In this document: positions 22,785 to 31,370 of the stretch, in pieces | Numbering within the stretch: position 1 is the first letter of the stretch | How the letters are laid out: each line of letters begins with the position of its first letter | DNA from: Diphasiastrum complanatum | Lineage: Eukaryota > Streptophyta > Lycopodiopsida > Lycopodiales > Lycopodiaceae | Length of the DNA stretch: 64,000 nt | Assembly (NCBI GenBank): GCA_029204225.1 | Contig: CM055099.1 | Location: 66,117,852 to 66,181,851, forward strand | Direction of reading: 5' to 3' | Program-made: the position numbers and the translations under genes | The notes under the pieces: model-generated | What the model was told of the DNA's origin: nothing | The model's input: only the letters and a program-made list of their open reading frames with translations | Database searches by the model: none

Positions 22785-23447
22785 TGGCTTCAATCAGTAG
22801 CATACAATCCAAGATCTGTACAGTTTTGAAATATCAAGATCTAACTTCCTAGCATGGAAGGTTAAGAACTAGCTGATACTAAAGGGAAAAGTATTATTCC
22901 TTTGGGTAGATGGCACTGAGGAGATGCTTACAACAACATACAAGGAGTTACGCGAATGGAGGGGTTCCACAAAAAAGGTCATGCAGACGTGGACTGCCGT
23001 CTACATAGATGTAGGCGGTCGATTACCATGATTCAATCTTTCTTTGTCCATTTTCGAGCTCTCTGGCTTCTCAACATAGGACATGTCAACTTTTGACACA
23101 CAGGAGGTAATCATGGACTCAGGAGCTATCTCACACTTCATTACATCAAGACGAATCATGTTTGATTTTCGAAGTGCAGATCCATCAAGATTTATTGTTC
23201 TTGGAGATGGATCAAAACATCAAGTGAATGGTATTGGTTCACTTATTGTGGCTCAACACGAATGGCAAAGACAAACGACTCAAAGATGTTTCACTCATGC
23301 CTACATTGTAGCAGGACTTGCTATTTGTGGCAAGAATATCTAATGTAGGGATGCGTGTAACGTTTTCAGACAAAGCATGCAATGTTGTTGATGCAAGTAC
23401 TAGTACTCTGATCACATTACATGAGTTCTCAAACTTAGAAGGGCCGT
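22785..23447 (+). pseudogene. copia gag relic and protease (family B)
   Basis: An ATG at 22785 is followed by early stops; gag is reduced to scraps such as FLAWKVKN (~22850). Protease is readable from ~23083 with MDSGAISHFITSRRIMFDF, then VLGDGSKHQVNGIGS. A frameshift leads to ARISNVGMRVTFSDKACNVV and LHEFSNLEGPF, where copia similarity ends at ~23447. The minus-strand piece starting at 17112 begins with the next part of the same protein (DGPFDVCNSS). Confidence 0.72.
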
Positions 23448-23756
23448 TTGTTACGAGTTTTTTTTTTTCCTCTCTGTTTATGTCCATGTGGCCCAATCGA
23501 TTCTTGACATAGTGGCTTCTATGTAACATAACTCGCCTGACCCGGAAAAAACAATTCATATTTGGGCAAATTTGAATTTCCGGTCCGGTAGATTGGAAGC
23601 ATACTATTGGTTGGCGTGCGCGATGACTGGTTGACTAAACTGCTTGGGTCAACCTCAAGTTTAAATTATCTTGGGACTCACAAATAGGTTTGGCGCCTAT
23701 TATACTCTGGCCTCTCATATTGACGAGTTCAAACGTGAACTCTTCAACTTTAAGCT
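23448..23756. other. Upstream region of unknown gene at 23757
   Basis: Starts with a T-rich run and contains GGCGTGCGCGATGAC (~23614) and TTGGCGCCTATTATACTC (~23690). No protein similarity is seen. If the inversion described in the findings is real, this was once joined to 17113-17401 as one divergent promoter. Confidence 0.35.
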
Positions 23757-24756
23757 ATGGCGATGAGAAGGAGACTGCGATCCTTGATATGCTATGCAAT
23801 TTTTTATAATGAGAGGGAAGACGATGGCACATGGATTGCTCGTGAGTATCGTAAGACTTCTTGGGTACTGATGCATCCATCGACGAGAGGGGCTTTTCGC
23901 CAAAAGAAAAAGGTCAAGTATACATATAGATTTTATCGGAACGAGCAGATTATTGATTTCAAACTTTCTTTAGGAGGACAAACCATTTCATATGTGCTTA
24001 TTCAACATGTTTATATGCATTCAGAACTTAATGTGGAGGCTGTAAATCCACATGATTTTCAAAAGTGTAATTATAAGTATCTTTATTTTTTGGATTGCTT
24101 GTCATTTTTAAAATGTAATCGTATTTATGAATTTGCACTTAAGCTGGTTTGTTCCAATGTCATTGTTTGTCAGCTCTTTTTCAAACACGAAAGTGCATCG
24201 AACTTTCACATTGTTTGTTTGCAGAAATCTTTCAGATGATTTTTTATTCAAATTCATGGACAAAGGTTGGGATATAAGATCCACTGCAGATATTTCTTGT
24301 AGAATCAAACATTCATCCATATCATTTAGATACAGTATAGAAAAGCAAATGCTTAGTATGGTGTTTCATTATCAGAGATGGAAAGAACACAATGGTACTT
24401 GGGCTCCATTAGATCAAGATCTAGATAGCATTGGATACACTGATCGTATAGGCATTGATATCATGACAAATGGGGATTTACTTACTACTATTGAGGTTGA
24501 GCAAGACTGGACCTTATTCTACATTAGAACGGAACTGACACTTTTACAACAAGATGTCTCCGGATATTTCAACTTTATATTGGATGAAAAATTGGTATGT
24601 GAAATCCATGAGTTTGTATATTAATTTATATTCATTATCTTTTTTGTCAATATTCAGATCACTAACTGTAATCTGATTAATGTATGTTTGTGCAAATACG
24701 TAAAAGACATGAAGAGAAAATCAAATGCAAAGATTTGGGTGGAATTGTTCAGATAA
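23757..24756 (+). CDS. Unknown three-exon gene
   Basis: Exons 23757-24064, 24225-24594 and 24658-24756 join at CAAAA|GTGTAA...TTTGCAG|AAATC and AAATTG|GTATGT...ATTCAG|ATCAC. Phases match (2/1, 0/0) and there is no internal stop, giving about 258 residues ending IWVELFR. Features seen: basic N-terminus (MAMRRRLRSL), a lysine-rich patch near residue 50 (RQKKKVKYTYR), and aromatic-rich segments such as FMDKGWDIRSTADISCRIKH. No signal peptide or membrane segment is evident. I do not recognise the family. The start is uncertain because the frame is open a little upstream and another ATG could be used. It converges on the H3-Ulp1 gene, with ends 226 bp apart. Confidence 0.55.
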
Positions 24757-24981
24757 TAGAGCAATCATGATACAAGATTTGTAAAAGCTCTCATAAAAAT
24801 CAATATATTTCTCATTTTTTGAGAATGTACATGTGTGTCCTGTATTTAACAATGGATGTTTTTTTTTCATTGTCTCTATCTTTCTATATGCCCATAATTA
24901 TTCACAGGGCATTACATCAAAAATGTATATCTCTATTTAATCTATTATTCACAGCTCAAAGTAGTATGGATTATCTCCACC

Positions 24982-26771
24982 CTACACTAGTGTCAGTTGT
25001 GGACTTGATTGGCCTTCCGTTTTCACAGCTGGACTGGGTTTTGCATGAGATAATAAGTTCACCAACATCTGTTGACGAAACTCATATATCTCATTCATTG
25101 AAAATGCTCGACATTTATACTGCAAATCCAAAAGAACTGAGTCAATTGACTTATCAAAAACCAAATCGAAAATAACTTAGTTAGGCCATTCACTAGTCTA
25201 TTTACCTTTCGTATATCTAGAGCCCCGGATTGCATGATGTACCACTCTAAAAAGTCCTGTACATTGCGGATGGAGAACCATTCACAGCTATGTCCATCCT
25301 CTTGCTGAGCTGACTTCAATCACAAAACGTATAATAGGTTAGTTGTGCACTCTGAAAAAAACAGATCATATTACCTATCAAATACTTGATGAGAAATACT
25401 TACTTCTGCATCAACAATCTCCAGGTGGCTATTTACAGTGGCCCCATCTGTCCTTGGCAAAAATGGCAACATTTTGCTGTACATCACGTCCATTTCGGCA
25501 TGGGTTGACTTTAAGGAGTTCATCTTTAAACAGATGGGATTAATGATCTCATCTGAATCTTCCCTAAGGGAGATTATATGCATACTCCAATGCTTACTGC
25601 AAACAAGAGATAATTAGTTAAACTACAGGAATTACAATACCTATTAAAAATATTACTAGAATATATTCTATGTAATCACTTACTTTTGGCAGTATGGAAT
25701 AATAAAGACTTTGGTCTCCGAGGTTGTATGGAGAAGATACTTCGTCGCCTTAGTTGAACTATGAAGGTTGTGTGCGGAAAAAGACAGCACAACTCCAATG
25801 TCCTTAGTATCATCGCATTGACATCTATTTACAAAATACATCAAACCAGCCTCCACAACTGGATCTGATATATCTGAGGTCTGCTCCTTCAGGGCATCAC
25901 AAAAGTTTTTATTTATGTGATTTATATAATTAATTGAACTTAGACAAAAAGAAAATTGACCTCCTAGCTTGTCAATTTCTTTGGCAACATACTCATAAAA
26001 AATTATATACCTCTCAGAATCCAAAAATGAATCTTTGGGATCAACATGAAATCTGACACAAAGATCCTTATAAAAATCACCTATTAAACTTAGATCTAGA
26101 TCCGATATTATTTTATCTATAGTCGAGTTCATATCCTCGTTATTGTGGGATGGAATGGAGGGAATGGAACTACTTGAATAGTTAGGGCTGGTGGGAGGAG
26201 AAGAAGCCACTGCAGACTGGTGTGATGGTCCAACCAAAGCAGAGAGATGTGAGGGGGGGGATGGTGATTCGCTGAGTACCACCCTTTGCTTGGCAGGCCT
26301 GGTGGGCTTGGTCTACTTCCTCCTTCTTCGATGAGGAACAAGACCTGTCTCTGTAGGTGGTGTCCTGGAGGTGAAGCCACTCTTAAAGACCTGATCGTAT
26401 GTACTCCTCAGCCTCATGACAAGATGCATGTCCTGAGGCATTAGGGTAACTCTCTTTGCGTGCGCTGTGCAAAGCGTGGAGTCCTCAAAGAATTTGACTT
26501 GGAAGTCCTCATAGGCAGTATGGAGGGCTTCCAGGGCTATTATGTTCCGGCGAACATCATGTGAGAGGGACCTTGTTACCAGTCTCACAGACCTCTAGAA
26601 AGGAGCACGGGGAATCAGAAGATTCGTGGTCCTCTGAAGTCTCCTGATATCCCTTAACCATGGTCTTCTGAGCCGACCTACTCTCCTACCAGTGCCCACT
26701 GCCCATTGTAGAGGAGGGCGAGGAGGCGGGACAAATGTGGTAAGGCAGGCTGTCTGTTTGGTACGGGCCAT
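24982..26771 (-). pseudogene. Histone H3-like domain fused in frame to Ulp1-type cysteine protease
   Basis: Exons 26771-25684, 25596-25404, 25313-25206 and 25119-24982 join in phases 2, 0, 0 at GT-AG sites to one 508-codon frame broken only by TAG at 26597-26595 and 26312-26310. Residues 1-145 are histone H3-like: MARTKQTACL start, LRDIRRLQRTTNLLI (H3 LREIRKYQKSTELLI), and FEDSTLCTAHAKRVTLMPQD (H3 [20 protein letters not shown]). The first TAG replaces the conserved Q of PFQRLVRE. A Ser/Pro-rich linker follows. The C-terminal half carries C48 SUMO-protease-like motifs: NKHWSMHIISL (His), LKMNSLKSTH (Asn at the Asp position), QQEDGHSCEWFSI (Gln and Cys), and the final MNEIYEFRQQMLVNLLS. The residue after the catalytic Cys is E, not the usual G. 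Function is inferred only: a chromatin-associated deSUMOylase-like protein. Confidence 0.75.
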
Positions 26772-27605
26772 TGCAAGGTAGGGTATCAATATGACGCGCC
26801 AACGAGCAGGGAAAGCAAATATTCGACAGGGGAGGCACGTGATGGCGATATGAGCGATGGCATATTGCCACGACGCGTGGGCGGGCCAGTTGTACTGGTA
26901 TGTGGATCCTTTGGCGCGTGATAGCGATATGCATCTAACGGGGAGCGGAAGTGAACGACGGAAACTAAGGAGAGCCAGAGAACGAAGAATTAAGAAACTG
27001 AAATAAGATCCGAAAACGTCCTTTTATACCTGTAGAAAGTCCCATCATATTCGCATGTTCGATGTGACACCTCCACTCCCCGCACGTGTGGTCACACGCA
27101 TCCGTCACGTGTTAGGATATCAGCGGTTCATACGATCAGACGACTGACATGCACGTGTGAGGACACGTGGCGGCATCTGGACCACACACGCGTCAGAAGA
27201 CAACTGGGGCGTACGATAGTATAGTTGTCATGCACGTGCGAGGACACATGTCAGGATCTGAAGTGTACACGTATCATTCAGAATGATTTTGCCGTCGTTT
27301 CCACACGTGTGGCAATTTTGACCGCACGTTACTGAGACACGTGTACGATTCAGATGCTCTGTATTACACTATATATATGAGTGTCGTTTCTATAATTCAG
27401 TTTCGCATATTGAGTCCAATTAACCGGCCCGCTCCAAATTTGTTTGTACAATATCGCTACCACGCGCCTAGCAAAGACATCCAAAGTTGCACTGATTCCC
27501 TGGCGCGTAGTTTCGATATTCGAATTCGCGTACAGTGCATATCGCCATCACGCGCCCACGCTTACCTCGTTTATGTCCCCTTGCTAACCGGCACGTCATA
27601 TCGAT
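26772..27605. promoter_or_regulatory. Bidirectional promoter with mirror-symmetric motif array
   Basis: Lies between the divergent starts at 26771 (minus) and 27606 (plus). Six copies of a ~19-bp motif, consensus GGCGCGTGRTRGCGATATG, occur as three near each end: 26834-26852 (+), 26861-26877 (-), 26913-26931 (+), then 27449-27468 (-), 27502-27520 (+), 27538-27556 (-). The order is its own mirror image about ~27195. The outermost copies lie 63 and 50 bp from the two ATGs. A partial seventh is at 26788-26800. The centre (27080-27340) has many ACGT-core/G-box words (CACGTG, ACACGTGT), including an 81-bp-spaced direct repeat of GCACGTGyGAGGACAC (27151 and 27232). Confidence 0.75.
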
Positions 27606-28796
27606 ATGGCCTCCTCGTCTACTAGTTTGATCTATAATAAAACTCGTAATTCTTTCTTAGTTGATGTTGAGGTTAGCGACAGACAGGCCCATTTTTTGTC
27701 CTAATTTGATTTTCAGTTTGACATAGAGAGATTTGTTATTGAGCACAGGGAAATTTTTTCTAAACTGTACAAGGATTCTTATGAGTGCTTGCAACATGGT
27801 ACCCTTCTGATGGACGGCCTGAGATTTGTGCATTTCACAAATTTGGCTCATGCTCAGCCAAGTGCCAAGCAAAGGCATGATCATAAGTTTATCAAACTGA
27901 TCGATCTGTTTAAACGTGTCATACCTTGTGAGGAACACAATCGAGTATGTCGCTTTGTTCAGGAGGGTATGGCCTTCGTGTTTTTCTTATTGGCTCTTAT
28001 CCCTGACGAGGTTGAATCTTCTGGGTCATCCATGATTGGTTTGCCTTCCCCTACCACTCGTGTGGCTTCAGAGGTTTTCATTACTGATGAGATTTTAGGA
28101 GATGTAGAGGAGGCCAGGCAAGCAGAACAATATGATCTTGCCAAGGCTCGTTCTCTGTCTATCTCTCTGTTATCTACCGCGAGCGAGATTGACCAGAGCA
28201 GAACTCTGATGGACCTCCTTGTGTACCATATGGACGATGTTGCATTCTTATCCATTAGCGATATCGGAGACGTAATGGATCTCAGAGAAGATGAGATATT
28301 ATCTCTTATGTCAAGGATGATTTCTGAATTTAAAAATTTTATTGACTTTGATGATGACGACCTTATAGATGGCATCGACTATGAGGACCACGTAGAATGG
28401 GCAAGTGGCACAGATGCCCTTCAAAGGATGCTATCTAAGAGCAGGGCATATGAGGCTAATATGCCCAATGAGGAGGAGTTTTTGGTTTTTTAGAAAAAGT
28501 ATCCGCCACCTCCCACATAGACTATTCCAGCTGACCAGCAATCCACCATTATTGTTGGTCACAACTTAGATGCTGCTGGTATGATCCAAGCTGACGAGAG
28601 GATTTGGTAAGTACACCTTCTCACGAAAATCATTTATTATTTAACGTGTAATTGATGATTGATCTGCTAGTCTGACTAACACTTGATTATGTGTTGTAGG
28701 ATGTCATTGAAGTTGATGCCTTTACTAGCAGACATGGAGGATAGAGAGAGAGACAAGGCGGGAGACAGAAGGATGCCTCGTTGGCTCATTATTTGA
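27606..28796 (+). pseudogene. Acidic unknown protein, divergent partner of H3-Ulp1
   Basis: The ATG at 27606 starts MASSSTSLIYNK. A TAA at 27702 lies just before a TTTTCAG at 27716 that could be a splice acceptor, but the implied intron (27672-27716) is only 45 bp. From 27717 the frame is open for 258 codons: FDIERFVIEHREIFSKLYKD, CRFVQEGMAFVFFLLALIPD, then Asp/Glu-rich helices including DLREDEILSLMSRMI and FDDDDLIDGIDYEDH. TAG codons at 28491 and 28518 interrupt it. The same frame then splices at GATTTG|GTAAGT (28606) to TTGTAG|GATGTC (28700) and ends with a TGA at 28794. No known domain is recognised. The splice site downstream of two TAGs suggests an originally longer protein of about 360 residues. 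Confidence 0.5.
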
Positions 28797-28934
28797 AACA
28801 TTTTTTAAATAATGAAATTTGTGTTCTTCATGAAAGGTTTTTTGTGAATGCGGGAACTTTAATCATGGCCATCAAGGCCCTATCTTATTTTGCCCAAGGG
28901 CATAAATACCCAAAAAATACATATAGAATCATTT
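28797..28934. other. Short unassigned spacer
   Basis: AT-rich stretch between the acidic gene and a minus-strand transposase fragment. No terminal repeat is identified. Confidence 0.35.
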
Positions 28935-29225
28935 TTGTCAAAAGAGATGTTGCTCTTAAAGTGTTTAATGCCAGAAAATGTTCCTATGAGATCCTCTGCT
29001 CTGGCAATTCTATCAGGATATATAGATCTGGCAAAAGGCGATCCACAATAAAATCTCCTTTATCATAAACCTTTCTGATTGCATTCCAATTTACCGTAGC
29101 CTCATCAGCCATAAATCCTTTGAAGATCACGACGGACATACCATTTTTTTGTATCACAATGCATTTCCCAGAATTTCATTTGTGACTTCATGTCTTCAAC
29201 TTTCATCTCACACACCGCAATTGTT
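28935..29225 (-). pseudogene. Transposase-like fragment (FKGFMADEA family)
   Basis: The minus strand from ~29217 reads MKVEDMKSQMKFWEMHCDTK. After a slip in an A7 run it continues VVIFKGFMADEATVNWNAIRKVYDKGDF to ~29010. The D-E core FKGFMADEA...NWNAIR resembles the catalytic region of large plant transposase-like proteins; this is recognition from memory. Only about 90 residues survive, with one frameshift and no start. It is distinct from the 17402 gene. Confidence 0.5.
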
Positions 29226-29299
29226 TGTAAGCTTTGTATACTGAACAAAAACAATTACAATTTAGAACTACAATAAAAATTCGATACAAGACAAGCACA

Positions 29300-29947
29300 T
29301 ATATAAAATAAAATTAAAACTAGAGAAGCACATAACCTTGGATCAAATACATGTGCATCCATTGTACTCCAACCTTTCACTCTTTTCACATGATCAAAGC
29401 AAATCCATGACTTTTTGAAATCACATCTCTTTTGCATCCGCCACACCATATCCACAATAGATGCAAGACCCACTGTGGACATCTTAAAAACACTCAAAAT
29501 CCGCACAATCACCAAATCAATTAGATCCAAAATGAGGAGTACAATGATACTAGTAGATCCACGAGCTACCACTATGCTTAACTATGATTGGACCACACTT
29601 TGTCACCTCTTAATCCTATTGGACCATTGATCCATGCACCTCTTAGTTCTATTGGACTATATTCAAGCAAACCTCAAATTCCTATTGGACCTCACATGGT
29701 TCCACCTCTAAATCCTATTGGACCTCTTAGAATTCATCAAACAAAAGCATTACACTTGTCTACACTCTAACTGACACGAGTTTAGTCTCTTACTCTATTT
29801 TGGCTCAATAGTGGCATTACAAGTGGAAATGCATAATTTGCCATCTATGCCAAATTTGTTCCTATCAACATCCTTCACCTAGATCCTTGATATAAAAAAC
29901 ATAAGACCCCTATATCTAACATAGATAATCTTTTTCAATTCTTCACA
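29300..29947 (-). mobile_element. 3' LTR of A3 (outer end uncertain)
   Basis: Starts TGTGAAGAAT at 29947 after the purine tract. It contains the CCTATTGGACC repeats. The left limit is not resolved because no matching partner LTR is present. Confidence 0.55.
29586..29722. repeat. Interspersed CTATTGGACC repeats in A3 LTR
   Basis: Five copies of an ATTGGAC(C/T)-containing word, mostly as CCTATTGGACC preceded by CTCT(T)AA(T), at about 29587, 29616, 29649, 29682 and 29715. Spacing is ~30-35 bp. Each contains a CCAAT-box core on one strand (ATTGG). Confidence 0.7.
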
Positions 29948-29965
29948 CTCCTCCTAAAAAATTAT

Positions 29966-30780
29966 CTATGAAGATTTAAGCATTGATCTTGATATAACTC
30001 CAAGATTAGATCTATGCTTGATGAAAGCACTTTTGCTCAAAGGCTTGGTGAGTAGATCGGCAATACAAGAGGACGAGTTGACATGCTCCAAATAGATTTC
30101 TCCTCCAATAAGCTTTTCTCTCACAAAATGGTGTGCCACTTCTATGTGCTTGCTTCTTGCATGAAATATGGGATTATTGGCAAGAGCTTGAGCCGAGATG
30201 TTATCACACTTGATCATTGGTAGATCATCTTCCTTGATGCACTTTAGCTCCATTAATAACCTCTTGATCCAAAGCACCTCTTTGGTAGTTGTAGTGAGTG
30301 CTTTGTACTCGGCCTCACATGAAGAGAGAGATATAGTATCTTGCTTTTTGGAAAGCCAAGATATTAGATTGCCTCCAAGAAAGATAGTGTATGCACTAAT
30401 AGACTTTCGATCCATCTTGTCACTTGCAAAGTCCAAATCCGAGTAGCCAACAATGGATAGATCTTCACTTTTATAAAGTAGACCATAATCACAAGATGAA
30501 GATACATATCTTAGAATCCTCTTGGCCATCTTCCAATGATGGATCTTAGGATTTTGCATAAATTGACTCAATTTGTGCACACAAAAACTTAGATCGGGCC
30601 CAGTAATGGTAAGCCAAATCAAGGAGCCTACAAGACTCCTAAAAAGTGTGATGTCCTCAAAGGATCTTTTACAATTTGCTCCATTGGAGTATCTATGTTC
30701 TTAGAATTTTCCATATGGAATTTTTTCAACATGGAGTGAGCATATCTAGATTGGCATATAAAGACATGATTTTATTCAAA
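29966..30780 (-). pseudogene. copia late RT and RNase H (A3)
   Basis: The upper part holds KFHMEN and a damaged TPMEQ segment with a frameshift near 30650. The lower frame (30622-29966) reads IWLTITGPDLSFCVHKLSQF, then RNase H with YSDLDFASDKMDRKS, SLSSCEAEYKALT, KCDNISAQALANNP and HIEVAHHFVREK. It joins protease sequence at ~30780 without the intervening pol. Confidence 0.83.
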
Positions 30781-30784
30781 ATCA

Positions 30785-31370
30785 TTTGCAGTGTATATTG
30801 ATTTCTTGACTCCATCATAAGGTGCAATAGAAGAGAAAGAGTCCTTGGAGCTACACATATGTGAAGAGGCTCCACTATCAATATACTATAGGCCGTCCTT
30901 CTTGAAAGGAGTAGATGAGAAACTAGAGACCATAAGAGGTCCCTCTCCATCACTTGCAATAGTGTCTTCCTTCTCATTGGTAATGTTGGCTTGCTTGAGT
31001 TGATTCTTCTTCTTGAAGCAATTGGTGGCATAATGGCCTTTCTTGCCACAATAAAAGCACTTGATCTTCTTCTTCTTGAGCTTGGATAATGAAGCATTAG
31101 AGGAATCATCTTCCTCCTCATCTTTGTCTTTGGATTTGACTTTGTCCTTGCTTGAGGATTGTTGATGTTGGTTCTTGCTCCTATCTTTGTGCTTATCCTT
31201 GGCAAAGAGAGCTTTGCCGTCATTATGAGTGAGAGAGAGCTTGTCCATCCTCAAGAGCTTGTACTCTTGTCTTGATTCTTCTGAAATTAGCACACTTTGG
31301 AGAGCCTCCAAACTTGGTAGCTCCTCCTTAATGGCATAGGATTGGACAAGGTTATCAAATTCACTTCAAA
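30785..31370 (-). pseudogene. copia gag C-terminus, knuckle and protease start (A3)
   Basis: Reads LPSLEALQSVLISEESRQ-like sequence, a Lys-rich linker, CCHC knuckle CFYCGKKGHYATNC, KKKNQLKQANITNEKE, and the protease start YIDSGASSHMCSSKDSFSSI in a shifted frame. This copy keeps the knuckle that A1 lost and the protease site that A2 lost. Confidence 0.82.

Larger units (their letters stand above)
29226..31370 (-). mobile_element. Internally deleted copia element A3
   Basis: Minus-strand family-A element: gag C-terminus with knuckle, protease start, then a direct jump at ~30780 into late RT and RNase H, polypurine tract (29957-29948) and LTR starting TGTGAAG at 29947. Integrase and most of RT are gone. 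The 5' side is lost beyond ~31370. Confidence 0.8.

Noticed and set aside
17105-23445. GGGCCGT at 17107 and at 23440 considered as matching 5' termini of a DNA transposon.
   Set aside because: Both lie within copia family-B coding sequence (antisense of DGPF and sense of EGPF). They are better explained as the two sides of an inversion break; the sequences diverge completely after the shared word.
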